From: Mycobacterium sp.
GTDB taxonomy: Bacteria; Actinomycetota; Actinomycetes; Mycobacteriales; Mycobacteriaceae
Direction: 5' to 3'
DNA length: 64,000 nucleotides
Assembly: GCA_021732005.1 (NCBI GenBank)
Contig: JAKFVT010000059.1
Coordinates: forward strand, 248,001-312,000
A program made the translations under genes and the position numbers. Shown one piece after another: positions 24,574 to 36,213 of this stretch (position 1 is the stretch's first letter; every line of letters starts with the position of its first letter). The notes beneath the pieces were generated by a model that was not told the DNA's origin, ran no database searches, and worked only from the letters and a program-made list of their open reading frames with translations.

Positions 24574-25029
24574 ATGTTCGAAACCCATCTGACCGTCGTC
24601 GGCCGCATCGTCACCGATCTCCGCCGCCGCGTCGTCGGCGACCAGGAACTGATCAGCTTCCGGGTGGCCAGTAACTCCCGGCGCCGCACCGGCGACGGCA
24701 CCTGGGAGCCCGGCAACTCCCTGTTCATCACCGTCAACTGCTGGGGCAAGCTGGTCACCGGCGTCGGCGCCGGCCTGTACAAGGGCGCCCCGGTGATCGT
24801 CGTCGGCGACGTCTTCACCAGCGAGTACGACGACAAAGAAGGCGTCCGGCGGTCATCGCTTGAGATGCGGGCCACGGCGGTCGGCCCCGACCTGTCGCGG
24901 GCGATCATCCGCTTCGAGCAGCCCCAGTCCAAGCCGGCCGAACCGGTCGAGGCCGAGCCGCCCACCGAGGACCAGCCCGACGCTGCCGACGATGTGGAGG
25001 AGACGGCGGACCTGGCCTTCTCGGCGTAG
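24574..25029 (+). CDS. ssbB: Second single-stranded DNA-binding protein (SsbB-like)
   Basis: 151 residues from ATG 24574, after GAAAGGA; an upstream extension is unlikely because OB-fold similarity starts at MFETHLTVVGRIVTDL. The OB fold covers residues 1-108, with ISFRVASNSRRR, FITVNCWG and VIVVGDVFTSEY. The tail is acidic (EPPTEDQPDAADDVEE) and ends in LAFSA, not the DDIPF-like tip of the main SSB. By gene order next to ettA it matches Rv2478c and the M. smegmatis paralogue SsbB. It probably acts in DNA repair or recombination; role by analogy. Confidence 0.82.
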   Translation: MFETHLTVVGRIVTDLRRRVVGDQELISFRVASNSRRRTGDGTWEPGNSLFITVNCWGKLVTGVGAGLYKGAPVIVVGDVFTSEYDDKEGVRRSSLEMRATAVGPDLSRAIIRFEQPQSKPAEPVEAEPPTEDQPDAADDVEETADLAFSA

Positions 25030-25142
25030 CGGAGGCGGTGGCCGCGCTGGCGTCGTCCAGCGCGGCCGCGAGACCTCGTCGTGGCGCGCCTAGGATGGTC
25101 GGCGAGCATTTCACGACAAAGACGGAAGGCACCCCCGCGGCA

Positions 25143-26816
<1,674 letters not shown>

Positions 26817-26869
26817 TGTTGGCGGCTGCGGACCAGCGTCGGTTCGCACGCTGATCAGGAGCCGCAGGT

Positions 26870-29800
26870 ATGACGGTTGACCCCAAAGCTACCGAGTCAC
26901 TGGGTGAGGCCTACCTCGCCACCTATCGTGGGCCGCACGGCGGGGCCCCTGACGTGGACGCCACCGACACCGGGCCGCTGGTTGCGGCGGCCGCCGAGCA
27001 GGCGGTGCCGGCCGAGCTGATCGCCGCGCAGGAGCAGTTGGCGCGCGTCCGGTCGGTCGGCGAGACACTGGTCGCGGTCTATCCCGGCGACGATCCCGGC
27101 GGGTTCGGGCCCGCCCTGCAGATCGTCACCGACCAGGCCACCATGCTGCTGGATTCGGTCACGGTGCTGCTGCATCGGCTCGGCGTCAGCTATGCCGCAC
27201 TGATGAACCCGGTGTTCCGGGTGCAGCGCAGCGCGACCGGCGAGCTGCTGGATGTGCGGCCTTGGTCGAGCGACGAACCGGCCGGTCCGGAGTCCGACGG
27301 GATCGACGAATCCTGGATCCACGTCCAACTCTCGCCGTCGGTCAACCGCAAGGCGCTGGCCGAGGCGGAGCGGATGCTGCCGATGGCAGTGGCTGACGCC
27401 CGGCAGGTGGCGCTGGATTCGACGGCGCTGTCCGCGGCGCTGCACGACCTCGCCCGCGATATCGACACGGATCAGGGAACCCGATTCGTCGGCCCGGACC
27501 GCAGCGACGTCGCCGACCTGCTGCGCTGGCTGTCCGACGGACATTTCATCCTGCTGGGCTGTCAGGACTGCACGGTGCGCGACGGGGTCGCCACCGTCGT
27601 CGAATCCAGCAGGCTGGGGGTGGCGCGGCTGCGCACGGAGGTGCTGCCCGAGCTCACCAACCCCGGCGACGTGCTGGTGCTGGCGCAGGCCACCATGCCC
27701 AGCTTCCTGCGCTACGGGGCGTACCCGTACATCGTGGTGATCCGGGAGCACACGACTTCTGGCGATGTGGAGCACCGGTTCGTCGGGCTGTTCACAGCTG
27801 CGGCGATGAGCGCCAACGTGCTTGACATCCCACTGATTTCGCGGCGGGTGCGGGACGTGCTGGCGATGTCGAAGAGCGACCCCAGCCACCCCGGGCAGCT
27901 GATGCTCGACATCATCCAGACCATCCCGCGCTCGGAGCTGTTCTCGCTGACCGCCGAGCAGCTGCTGGCGATGGCGACCGCCGTCGTCGACCTCGGCTCG
28001 CGCCGCCGCGCCCTACTGTTCCTGCGCGCCGCCCAACTCGGCCACTTCGTGTCCGCCCTGGTGTATCTGCCCCGCGACCGCTACACCACCGTGGTGCGGC
28101 TGGCGATGCAGGACATCCTGGTGCGTGAGTTCGGCGGCCTGAGCATCGACTACACCGCGCGGGTCAGCGAATCACCTTGGGCGGTAGTTCATTTCACCGT
28201 CCGACTGCCGGACAGCTCCACACGTGAGTCGATCGACGACAGCGAGCAGAATCGCACCCGGGTGCAGGGCCTGCTCACCGAGGCGCTGCGCACGTGGGGT
28301 GACCGGCTGATCGGTTCGGCGCGGAGCGGCAAGATCGACCAGGCGATCGCCGAACACTACGCCGACGCACTGCCCGAGACATTCAAACAGGCCGTCACCT
28401 CCACCGAGGCGATCACCGACATCGGCTTCATCGAAGCGCTGCAAGAGGATTCGGTCAAACTCCAGTTCGAGCAAGGCGACGAGGGCAATGAGGCCTTCCT
28501 CACCTGGTACCTGGGCGGATCGACTGCGTCCCTGAGTCACCTGCTGCCGATGCTGCAGTGCATGGGTGTATTGGTGCTCGAGGAGCGCCCGTTCACCGTG
28601 GTGCGCCCGGACGGGCTGAAAGTCTGGATCTACCAGTTCAAGATCCGGCCGGATGCGTCCATGCCCGACGCCGCCACCCAGGATGAGTGGGACGCCACCG
28701 CGCAGCGGTTCGCCGACGCCGTCACCGCCATCTGGCAGGGGCGCGCCGAGATCGACCGGTTCAACGAACTGGTGCTGCGCGCCGGGCTGACCTGGCAGCA
28801 GGTCGCGGTGCTGCGCGCCTACGCGAAGTACTTGCGGCAGGCGGCTTTTCCCTACAGCCAGTCGCACATCGAGTCGGTGCTCAACGGCAATCCGCACACC
28901 GCTCGTTCACTGGTGACCCTCTTCGAGGCGATCTTCGATCCGGACTCCGCCGACAAGGGCCTGGACGCGCTCGCCGCGGCAGACGCGGTGGCAGCCGACA
29001 TCGACGCGCTGGTCAGCCTCGACACCGACCGGGTGCTGCGAGCGTTCGCGACGATGATCCAAGCGACGCTGCGCACCAACTACTTCGTCACCAGCGCAGA
29101 CTCTGCGCATGCGCAGAACGTGCTGTCGCTGAAGCTCGATCCCCAGCTGATCGACGAATTGCCCTTGCCCCGACCGAAATTCGAGATCTTCGTGTACTCA
29201 CCTCGGGTAGAAGGCGTGCATCTGCGGTTCGGTCATGTGGCGCGCGGTGGCCTGCGCTGGTCGGATCGCCGGGAGGATTTCCGCACCGAGATCCTCGGCC
29301 TGGTCAAAGCGCAGGCCGTCAAGAACGCGGTGATCGTGCCGGTCGGCGCCAAGGGTGGATTCGTCGTCAAGAAGCCACCCGCGCCCCTCGGTGACGCCGC
29401 CGCGGACCGGGATGCGTTCCGCCACGAGGGAATTGCCTGCTACCGGCTCTTCATCGCAGGCCTGCTCGATGTCACCGACAACGTCGATCGGGCAACCGGA
29501 CAGGTCATCACCCCGCCCCGGGTGGTCCGCCGGGACGGTGACGACGCCTACCTCGTTGTCGCCGCCGACAAGGGCACCGCCACCTTTTCCGACATCGCCA
29601 ACGACGTAGCCCAGTCGTACGGTTTCTGGCTGGGCGACGCGTTCGCGTCCGGCGGTTCGGTCGGCTACGACCACAAGGCCATGGGCATCACCGCCAAAGG
29701 TGCCTGGGAGTCAGTCAAGCGGCACTTCCGGGAGATGGGCGTGGACACCCAGAGCCAGGACTTCACCGTCGTCGGGGTGGGCGACATGAGCGGCGACGTC

Positions 29801-31690
29801 TTCGGCAACGGAATGCTGCTGTCGCATCACATCCGGCTGATCGCCGCTTTCGACCACCGGCACATCTTCATCGATCCCGACCCGGACGCGGAGCGGTCGT
29901 GGCAGGAGCGGCGTCGGCTGTTCGAGCTGCCCCGGTCGAGCTGGGAGGACTATGACCCCACCCTGATCAGTGCGGGGGGTGGCGTGTTCAGCCGCCAGCA
30001 GAAGTCGATTCCGGTCAGCCCGCAGATGCGTGCGGCGCTCGGCCTGCAGGGCGAGGCCGACGAGGTCACCCCGCCGACCCTGATGAAGGCGATCATGCAG
30101 GCGCCGGTGGATCTGTGGTTCAACGGCGGCATCGGCACCTACATCAAGGCCGAGTCCGAATCCGATGCCGAAGTCGGTGACCGCGCCAACGACACCATCC
30201 GGGTGAACGGAAACCAGGTGCGCGCCAAGGTGATCGGCGAGGGCGGCAACCTCGGGGTCACCTCACTGGGCCGGGTCGAGTTCGACCTGTGCGGTGGCCG
30301 CATCAACACCGACGCCATGGACAATTCCGCCGGTGTGGACTGCAGCGACCATGAGGTCAACATCAAGATCCTGGTCGACTCGCTGGTCACCGCGGGCAAG
30401 GTGAGCGCCGACGAGCGCACCGAGCTGCTGGCCTCGATGACCGACGAGGTGTCGCGGCTGGTCTTGACCGACAACGTCGACCAGAACGATCTGATGGGCA
30501 CCAGCCGGGCCAACGCCGCGACGCTGCTCAACGTCCACGCCCGCCAGATCGTCGAGCTCGAGGAGCGGCGCGGCCTCAATCGCGGGCTGGAGGCGTTGCC
30601 GTCGAACAAGGAGATCCGCCGCCGCCAAGAGGTGGGCATCGGGCTGACCTCCCCGGAATTGGCGACCCTGATGGCCCACGTGAAGCTGTCCCTCAAGGAC
30701 GACGTGTTGGCCAGCGAGCTGCCCGACCAGGAGGTGTTCGCCGCGCGGCTGCCGCAGTACTTCCCGAGCCAGCTGCGTGACCACTTCGCAGGCGAGATCC
30801 GCGGCCACCAGCTGCGCCGAGAGATCACCACGACGATGTTGGTCAACAACGTGGTCGACACCGGCGGCATCACCTTCGCCTACCGGGTCACCGAGGACAC
30901 CGGTGTGGGATACGTCGACGCGGTCCGAACCTTCGTGGCCACCGACGCGATCTTTGGGATCACCAAGGTTTGGCAGCGCATCCTCGACGCGTCGCGCGCC
31001 GGGTTGCCGATCAACGTCTCCGATCGGATGACACTGGATCTGCGTCGCCTGCTCGACCGGGCGTCGCGCTGGCTGCTGAACTACCGGCCGCAGCCGCTGG
31101 CGGTCGGTGCCGAGATCAACCGGTTCGCCGCGACGCTGGCCGAGTTGACGCCGCGGATGTCGCAATGGCTGCGCGGCGACGACAAGGCGATCGTGGCCAA
31201 GGAGGCCGGTGAGTTCGAGGCGCACGGCGCTCCGGCCGATCTGGCCTACACGGTGGCCACCGGCCTGTACCAGTACAGCCTGCTCGACGTGATCGACATC
31301 GCCGACATCGTCGACCGGGACCCCGCCGAGGTCGCCGATACCTACTTCGCCCTGATGGATCATCTGAGTACCGACGGCCTGCTGACCGCGGTGTCCGGGC
31401 TTCCTCGCGACGATCGCTGGCATTCGTTGGCGCGCTTGGCCATTCGTGATGATATCTACGGGTCGTTGCGGGCTCTGTGCTTTGACGTGCTGGCGGTCGG
31501 TGAACCGGAGGAGACCGGGGAGGAGAAGATCGCCGAGTGGGAGCACACCAACGGATCGCGGGTAGAGCGGGCACGTCGCACGCTTGCCGAGATCTACGCA
31601 GACGACGAACGTGACCTGGCCACGCTGTCGGTGGCGGCACGCCAGATCCGAAGCATGACCAGGACGAGTGGAACAGGGTCAAGTGGTTAA
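26870..31690 (+). CDS. gdh: Large NAD-dependent glutamate dehydrogenase
   Basis: 1606 residues, the size of the large mycobacterial GDH (Rv2476c). The N-terminal half holds ACT-like regulatory regions. The catalytic domain starts near residue 780: VARGGLRWSDRREDFRTE, then LVKAQAVKNAVIVPVGAKGG with the catalytic lysines, and the dinucleotide part VVGVGDMSGDVFGNGML near 965-980. A C-terminal helical domain closes the protein. It converts glutamate to 2-oxoglutarate with NAD+ in the cytosol; in mycobacteria the enzyme is inhibited by unphosphorylated GarA. The end overlaps the next gene by 23 bases. Confidence 0.95.
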   Translation: MTVDPKATESLGEAYLATYRGPHGGAPDVDATDTGPLVAAAAEQAVPAELIAAQEQLARVRSVGETLVAVYPGDDPGGFGPALQIVTDQATMLLDSVTVLLHRLGVSYAALMNPVFRVQRSATGELLDVRPWSSDEPAGPESDGIDESWIHVQLSPSVNRKALAEAERMLPMAVADARQVALDSTALSAALHDLARDIDTDQGTRFVGPDRSDVADLLRWLSDGHFILLGCQDCTVRDGVATVVESSRLGVARLRTEVLPELTNPGDVLVLAQATMPSFLRYGAYPYIVVIREHTTSGDVEHRFVGLFTAAAMSANVLDIPLISRRVRDVLAMSKSDPSHPGQLMLDIIQTIPRSELFSLTAEQLLAMATAVVDLGSRRRALLFLRAAQLGHFVSALVYLPRDRYTTVVRLAMQDILVREFGGLSIDYTARVSESPWAVVHFTVRLPDSSTRESIDDSEQNRTRVQGLLTEALRTWGDRLIGSARSGKIDQAIAEHYADALPETFKQAVTSTEAITDIGFIEALQEDSVKLQFEQGDEGNEAFLTWYLGGSTASLSHLLPMLQCMGVLVLEERPFTVVRPDGLKVWIYQFKIRPDASMPDAATQDEWDATAQRFADAVTAIWQGRAEIDRFNELVLRAGLTWQQVAVLRAYAKYLRQAAFPYSQSHIESVLNGNPHTARSLVTLFEAIFDPDSADKGLDALAAADAVAADIDALVSLDTDRVLRAFATMIQATLRTNYFVTSADSAHAQNVLSLKLDPQLIDELPLPRPKFEIFVYSPRVEGVHLRFGHVARGGLRWSDRREDFRTEILGLVKAQAVKNAVIVPVGAKGGFVVKKPPAPLGDAAADRDAFRHEGIACYRLFIAGLLDVTDNVDRATGQVITPPRVVRRDGDDAYLVVAADKGTATFSDIANDVAQSYGFWLGDAFASGGSVGYDHKAMGITAKGAWESVKRHFREMGVDTQSQDFTVVGVGDMSGDVFGNGMLLSHHIRLIAAFDHRHIFIDPDPDAERSWQERRRLFELPRSSWEDYDPTLISAGGGVFSRQQKSIPVSPQMRAALGLQGEADEVTPPTLMKAIMQAPVDLWFNGGIGTYIKAESESDAEVGDRANDTIRVNGNQVRAKVIGEGGNLGVTSLGRVEFDLCGGRINTDAMDNSAGVDCSDHEVNIKILVDSLVTAGKVSADERTELLASMTDEVSRLVLTDNVDQNDLMGTSRANAATLLNVHARQIVELEERRGLNRGLEALPSNKEIRRRQEVGIGLTSPELATLMAHVKLSLKDDVLASELPDQEVFAARLPQYFPSQLRDHFAGEIRGHQLRREITTTMLVNNVVDTGGITFAYRVTEDTGVGYVDAVRTFVATDAIFGITKVWQRILDASRAGLPINVSDRMTLDLRRLLDRASRWLLNYRPQPLAVGAEINRFAATLAELTPRMSQWLRGDDKAIVAKEAGEFEAHGAPADLAYTVATGLYQYSLLDVIDIADIVDRDPAEVADTYFALMDHLSTDGLLTAVSGLPRDDRWHSLARLAIRDDIYGSLRALCFDVLAVGEPEETGEEKIAEWEHTNGSRVERARRTLAEIYADDERDLATLSVAARQIRSMTRTSGTGSSG

Positions 31691-32096
31691 TGGATTCACC
31701 ACCGGCGTGCACGTGCGCTGGTCGGACATCGACATGTATCAGCACATCAACCACGCCACGATGGTGACGATCCTGGAAGAGGCACGGGTCGACTTCCTGG
31801 CCGAGCCGTTCGCCGAGGACATCACCACCATCGGGTTGCTCATCCACGAGGTTCAGGTGCTCTACAAAGGTCAACTGCGGTTGGAAGACTCACCGCTGCA
31901 GGTGACGATGTGGACCAAGCGGCTGCGCGCGGTGGACTTCACCCTCGGCTACGAGGTGCGATCGCTCAATGCCGCGCCTGACTCGCGGCCCTCGGTGATC
32001 GCCGAGACGCAGCTGGCTGCTGTGCACATCAAAGAGCAACGGCTGGTGCGGCTTTCGCCAAAGCATCGGGAGTACCTGCAGCGCTGGCAGCGATGA
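31668..32096 (+). CDS. Acyl-CoA thioesterase, hot-dog fold
   Basis: 142 residues from GTG 31668, inside the end of gdh; GTG 31683 is another start. The motif VRWSDIDMYQHINHATMV is the active-site helix region of 4-hydroxybenzoyl-CoA thioesterase-like proteins, with the catalytic Asp in SDID. The rest (VLYKGQLRLEDSPLQVTMWTK) matches the fold. It likely hydrolyses an acyl-CoA; substrate unknown. It equals Rv2475c by position. The stop overlaps the next start (ATGA). Confidence 0.87.
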   Translation: MEQGQVVNGFTTGVHVRWSDIDMYQHINHATMVTILEEARVDFLAEPFAEDITTIGLLIHEVQVLYKGQLRLEDSPLQVTMWTKRLRAVDFTLGYEVRSLNAAPDSRPSVIAETQLAAVHIKEQRLVRLSPKHREYLQRWQR

Positions 32097-32776
32097 CCGG
32101 GGGGCAGGAGCGGAACGATCGGGGGATGTCACCACCCGAACGCGCCCTGGTCATTCCCGACGCTGTGGTTCGCAGCGATCTGGCGGTGTTCGTCGAACAC
32201 GCGCTGCGCCTCGACGAAGCCGCGGTGGTCCGGCTGCGCGCGCGAGCCGACGGTGTGGTGACGGCCTGGGTCGCCACCGGCTTCGATGTGCTCGCCGTTC
32301 GCGCGGTCGCCGGTGAGGTCAACCCCGCCGACTTGTCCTGCGGGGCAGACGAATTAGCCCGCGGCCTACGTAACCCCGAAGTGTCCGGCCGGGTGGATCC
32401 CGGTTTTCCGATGGATTCCGCGTGGCGCGGCGTACTGCCGCCGGACACCGGCTTCACCCACCTCGACGATGTGCCGGCCGCTGTGCTGATCGACCTGGCC
32501 CAGCGGGGCGCCGACCTGGCCAAGGAGCACAGTGGCGCGCACGGGCCGCCGGCGTCGCTGCTGGATCAGGACGTGCTGCAGGTGAGTTCGGGTGACGCCG
32601 AGGTCGGCGTGCCGATGCGGTGTGTGTTCGCTTTGACCGCAATGGGATTCATGCCGGAACCCCCGGGCGAAGACGAGATCGTCCGGGTTCGGCTGTCGCC
32701 GACGTGGCTGCGGATCGACGCGCGGTTCGGGTCGGTGTATCGCCGGCGCGGCGATCCCGCCCTGGTGCTGCGCTAG
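32093..32776 (+). CDS. Conserved mycobacterial protein, unknown function
   Basis: 227 residues from ATG 32093; the shorter start at MSPPERALVIP is possible. It is soluble, with no signal or membrane segment, and mixed alpha/beta. Distinctive pieces are SDLAVFVEHALRLDEAAVVR near the start, GVLPPDTGFTHLDDVPAAV in the middle and LSPTWLRIDARFGSVYRR at the end. By position it equals Rv2474c. No family function is known to me. It is translationally coupled to the thioesterase gene. Confidence 0.8.
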   Translation: MTGGQERNDRGMSPPERALVIPDAVVRSDLAVFVEHALRLDEAAVVRLRARADGVVTAWVATGFDVLAVRAVAGEVNPADLSCGADELARGLRNPEVSGRVDPGFPMDSAWRGVLPPDTGFTHLDDVPAAVLIDLAQRGADLAKEHSGAHGPPASLLDQDVLQVSSGDAEVGVPMRCVFALTAMGFMPEPPGEDEIVRVRLSPTWLRIDARFGSVYRRRGDPALVLR

Positions 32777-32785
32777 TATCCGCGC

Positions 32786-33460
32786 GTGGCTGACAACGTC
32801 CACGGCACCCTGCCGTTCTGGAGCCGCCCGGCCGCCCGGGTGACTGTCGGGGGTGCGGTCGGTGCGGTCGTGACCGCGGTGCTGTGGCGCCACAACGGCA
32901 TGCTGTCGTTGCTCGGCGGGTGGACGGCGCTCGCGCTGATCTTCACCGGCTGGACGTGGCTGGCGCTGTGGGGCTTCGACCACAAGGAGACCAAGCAGCA
33001 CGCCAGTCAGGAGCAGCCGCTGCCGTGGGTCGTCACGGCCCTGGTGCTCGGTGGCGCGGCCGCCAGCCTGGTCGGGGTCTGGGTCCTGTTGGGCCGCAGC
33101 CAGGATGCCGCAGGCGGGGTCCGCCACGATTCAGGTGCGGGCTGGATGGCCGTCGGCAGCGTCGTGCTGTCCTGGCTGACCATCCACACGCTGTACGCGA
33201 TCATCTACGCCAAGCACTATTTCGACTCGAAGCAGCCCGGCGGAATCGACTTCAACAGCCCGCCGGGCCACAAAGACCAACCCTGCTTCAAGGACTTCTT
33301 CTATGTCGGCTTCGCCGTCGGGATGAGCTTCGCGATCTCCGACACCAACCTGACCTCGACACGGATGCGGGCCACCGCGCTGGGCCACGGATTGCTGTCG
33401 TTCGTGTTCGGCTCGATCATCGTCGCGTCGGTGGTGAACCTGCTGGCCGCGGGCGTCTAG
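32786..33460 (+). CDS. DUF1345 membrane protein
   Basis: 224 residues from GTG 32786. Hydrophobic segments are near residues 17-35, 40-60, 80-102, 115-135, and two more near 160-180 and 195-220. The conserved-looking loop IHTLYAIIYAKHYF followed by PCFKDFFYVGFAVGMSF and SDTNLTSTRMR is typical of DUF1345. Function unknown. The stop shares four bases (CTAG) with the stop of the convergent aglA. Confidence 0.82.
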   Translation: MADNVHGTLPFWSRPAARVTVGGAVGAVVTAVLWRHNGMLSLLGGWTALALIFTGWTWLALWGFDHKETKQHASQEQPLPWVVTALVLGGAAASLVGVWVLLGRSQDAAGGVRHDSGAGWMAVGSVVLSWLTIHTLYAIIYAKHYFDSKQPGGIDFNSPPGHKDQPCFKDFFYVGFAVGMSFAISDTNLTSTRMRATALGHGLLSFVFGSIIVASVVNLLAAGV

Positions 33461-35013
33461 CCGGTCACGATCCACGCCGCCGAATCCGGCGGCAACTGGC
33501 CGCCGACCAATGGCGCACTGGCGGCGAGCACGTCGCCGGCCGGCAGCTCGAGTGGGGTGCGGCCGGTGTTCAGCACGCACAACACCCCGGCCGACAAGAA
33601 CGACAGCGCGTCCTCGCGCAGCTGCAGCCACTCCACGTCGAACTCGGTGAAGTGAAAATGGCTGTGGCGCAGCTGCAGAATCGTGCGGAAGAAGAGCAGC
33701 GTCGAATCCGGTTCGGCGAGTTGGCGTTCGACGGTCAGCGCGGACCACTCCGGCGGCATCGGCAGCCAGGTGTCCGGGTTCGACGAGAAGCCGAACGGCG
33801 GTGTGTCACCCGACCACGGCATCGGGACCCGGCAGCCGTCGCGGCCGCGTTCGGTGTGCTTGGAGCGTTCCCACACCGGATCCTGCAGCGCCTCGTCGGG
33901 CAGGTCGACGTTGGGCAACCCGAGCTCTTCACCGTTGTAGAGGAACACCGCCCCGGGCAGCGACAGCATCACCATCGCCATCGCGCGGGCCCGGGCGAGC
34001 CCGGCGGCGCCGTCACCGTAGCGGGAGACCTCGCGCTCGACGTCGTGGTTGGACAGCGTCCAGGTCGGGCTGGCGTCGGCGAGAGCCGCGGCAGCCAAGG
34101 CGTTCTCGATCGCGCCGCGGATACTGGCCGGGTCGAATTCGGCTCGCACCAAACGAAAATTGAAGCCCATGTGCAGTTCATCGGGCCGCAGATATTTCGC
34201 GAAGTCCGCGTTGTCGAACACCCAGATCTCGCCGATCGTCACCGCATGGGGGTAGTCGTCGAGCACCGACCGGATACCGCGGTGGATGTCGTGAACCCCC
34301 TCGTGGTTGAACCGGGGATCGTGGTCATCGAGGGTGAGCATCTCGACGTCCGGGTTCGCCATGTCCGGCAGACCGGGCGGTTTGGCCATGCCGTGCGCGA
34401 CGTCGATGCGGAAGCCGTCGACCCCGCGGTCCAGCCAGAACCGCAGCGTCTTCTCCAGATCGGAGAACACTTCGGGATTGTCCCAGTTGAGGTCTGGCTG
34501 TTCGGCGTCGAACAGGTGCAGGTACCACTGGCCGTCGGCAACCCGGGTCCAGGCCGGTCCGCCGAACACCGAAACCCAGTTGTTGGGCGGCGTCCCGCCG
34601 TCCGGTCCCAGACCGTCGCGGAAGATATAGCGTTGCCGTTCAACACTTCCCGGCGCTGCGGCAAGTGCCGCCTGGAACCAGGTGTGCTGGGAACTGGTGT
34701 GGTTGGGCACCAGATCCATGGTGATGCGGATGCCGCGGACATGCGCCTCGGTGATGAGCCGCTCCAGCGCGCCGAGACCGCCGAAGAGCGGGTCGACGTC
34801 GCGGGGGTCGGCCACGTCGTAGCCGTGATCGGCCATGGGGGAGACCATCACCGGGTTGAGCCAGATCGCGTCGACGCCGAGCTCGCTCACGTGATCGAGG
34901 TGTGCGGTGACGCCCGTGAGATCGCCGACGCCGTCACCGTTGCTGTCGGCGAAGGAGCGCGGATAAACCTGATAGAAGATCGCGTTCGTCCACCACGGGA
35001 CGGCTTCGGTCAT
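33457..35013 (-). CDS. aglA: Alpha-glucosidase, glycoside hydrolase family 13
   Basis: 518 residues. The GH13 barrel motifs are all visible: region I MDLVPNHTS, region II GVDGFRIDVAHG with the nucleophile Asp, region III TIGEIWV with the acid/base Glu, and region IV LSNHDVERE. WWTNAIFYQVYPRSFAD at the N-terminus is typical of oligo-1,6- or alpha-1,4-glucosidases. It has no signal peptide and acts in the cytosol on maltose-type or trehalose-related oligosaccharides. It lies ten bases after glbO on the same strand, as in M. tuberculosis (Rv2470-Rv2471). Confidence 0.93.
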   Translation of the reverse strand: MTEAVPWWTNAIFYQVYPRSFADSNGDGVGDLTGVTAHLDHVSELGVDAIWLNPVMVSPMADHGYDVADPRDVDPLFGGLGALERLITEAHVRGIRITMDLVPNHTSSQHTWFQAALAAAPGSVERQRYIFRDGLGPDGGTPPNNWVSVFGGPAWTRVADGQWYLHLFDAEQPDLNWDNPEVFSDLEKTLRFWLDRGVDGFRIDVAHGMAKPPGLPDMANPDVEMLTLDDHDPRFNHEGVHDIHRGIRSVLDDYPHAVTIGEIWVFDNADFAKYLRPDELHMGFNFRLVRAEFDPASIRGAIENALAAAALADASPTWTLSNHDVEREVSRYGDGAAGLARARAMAMVMLSLPGAVFLYNGEELGLPNVDLPDEALQDPVWERSKHTERGRDGCRVPMPWSGDTPPFGFSSNPDTWLPMPPEWSALTVERQLAEPDSTLLFFRTILQLRHSHFHFTEFDVEWLQLREDALSFLSAGVLCVLNTGRTPLELPAGDVLAASAPLVGGQLPPDSAAWIVTG

Positions 35014-35022
35014 CGGTGTCCT

Positions 35023-35433
35023 CTAGAACGGGGAGTTGACCATCGACTGCGCGGCCATCTCGAGGTAGGCCAGCAGCTCCCGCCGGTGCGCGTCATCGAG
35101 CGTCTGGGAGTCGATTGAGGCTACCGCGGTGTGCATACAGCGCAGCCACGCGTCGCGCTCGATGAAACCGATCTTGAACGGGACGTGGCGCATCCGAAGC
35201 CGGGGATGTCCGCGAAGGTCTGAATAGGTCCGCGGGCCGCCCCAGTACTGCTCTAGGAACATGCGCAGCCGGACCTCGGCATCGTCCAGCTCGTCGGGGG
35301 GATACAGCGGAAGCAGCACCTCGTCCTCGCGAACCTGCTCGTAGAAACGGGACACGATCGCGCGGAACGTTTCATGGCCGCCCACGGCGTCGTAGAAGGT
35401 CTGCCCATCCCCATTGGCCTGTGTCTCGGTCAC
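35023..35433 (-). CDS. glbO: Truncated haemoglobin O
   Basis: 136 residues from GTG 35433. Group II truncated haemoglobin features: TFYDAVGGHETFRAIVSRFY, the CD-corner EQYWGGPRTYSD, the proximal histidine in MRHVPFKIG and the Trp in RDAWLRCMH, which corresponds to TrpG8. GlbO binds O2 tightly and associates with membranes in mycobacteria. It is first in a probable operon with aglA and divergent from an HNH nuclease gene. Confidence 0.93.
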   Translation of the reverse strand: MTETQANGDGQTFYDAVGGHETFRAIVSRFYEQVREDEVLLPLYPPDELDDAEVRLRMFLEQYWGGPRTYSDLRGHPRLRMRHVPFKIGFIERDAWLRCMHTAVASIDSQTLDDAHRRELLAYLEMAAQSMVNSPF

Positions 35434-35563
35434 CCCACCATTGTGTACATCTGCCTCAGACGGAGCCCACGTCACCCGATGTTCACGGATTTGACCTGCG
35501 AACACCCGAGAAATTGTCGTGCGATTGAGGCGGATCCGTGGTGGACTGGTCGACGGAGGACGT

Positions 35564-36196
35564 ATGGCGCAGGGCAAACGGAACCGCGGTCACCGCGCCG
35601 CGGCGGGATCGATCGGGTCCCTTGCGAGCTCAAGCCTGCACGCCGACCCTCACATACCCGGCCCGGCCGACGGATCAGTGTGGGGACGTCGCCGGGTGCT
35701 GTTGCTGAATTCAACCTACGAACCGCTGACGGCGCTCCCCATGCGCCGGGCGGTGATCATGCTGCTGTGCGGCAAGGCCGACGTGGTGCACGACGACCCC
35801 GGCGGGCCCGTCATCCATTCCGCGACCCGGGCAATCGTGGTGCCGTCGGTGATCCGGCTACGCAGCTTCGTCCGGGTCCCGTACCGGGCGCGCATCCCGA
35901 TGACGCGGGCCGCGTTGATGCACCGGGATCGGTTCCGCTGCGCATACTGCGGCGCCAAGGCCGACACCGTCGACCACGTGGTGCCGCGCAGCCGCGGTGG
36001 TGAGCACTCCTGGGAGAACTGCGTGGCCGCCTGCGGGACATGCAACCACCGCAAGGCCGACAAATTGCTGAGCGAACTGGGCTGGACATTGCGCCTGGTG
36101 CCGCTGCCGCCGAAGGGCCAGCACTGGCGGCTGTTGTGCACCATCAAAGAACTCGACCCCGCTTGGGTGCGCTACCTGGGTGAGGGCGCGGCCTGA
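35564..36196 (+). CDS. HNH endonuclease family protein
   Basis: 210 residues from ATG 35564. After a disordered basic N-terminus the conserved part begins VLLLNSTYEPLTALPMRRA. The nuclease motif is HRDRFRCAYCGAKADTVDHV with VPRSRGGEHSWENCVAAC and NHRKADK, giving two CxxC zinc pairs and the HNH residues. It matches Rv2469c by position. Such cellular HNH proteins are widespread in actinobacteria; their target is not known. The upstream start choice is uncertain, as the first 40 residues are low-complexity. Confidence 0.88.
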   Translation: MAQGKRNRGHRAAAGSIGSLASSSLHADPHIPGPADGSVWGRRRVLLLNSTYEPLTALPMRRAVIMLLCGKADVVHDDPGGPVIHSATRAIVVPSVIRLRSFVRVPYRARIPMTRAALMHRDRFRCAYCGAKADTVDHVVPRSRGGEHSWENCVAACGTCNHRKADKLLSELGWTLRLVPLPPKGQHWRLLCTIKELDPAWVRYLGEGAA

Positions 36197-36213
36197 CTGC
36201 TACGGTTTGCAAC

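Noticed and set aside
32884..35118. 744-residue open frame across the DUF1345 gene and opposite aglA
   Set aside because: It crosses two well-supported genes in another frame and has no domain.
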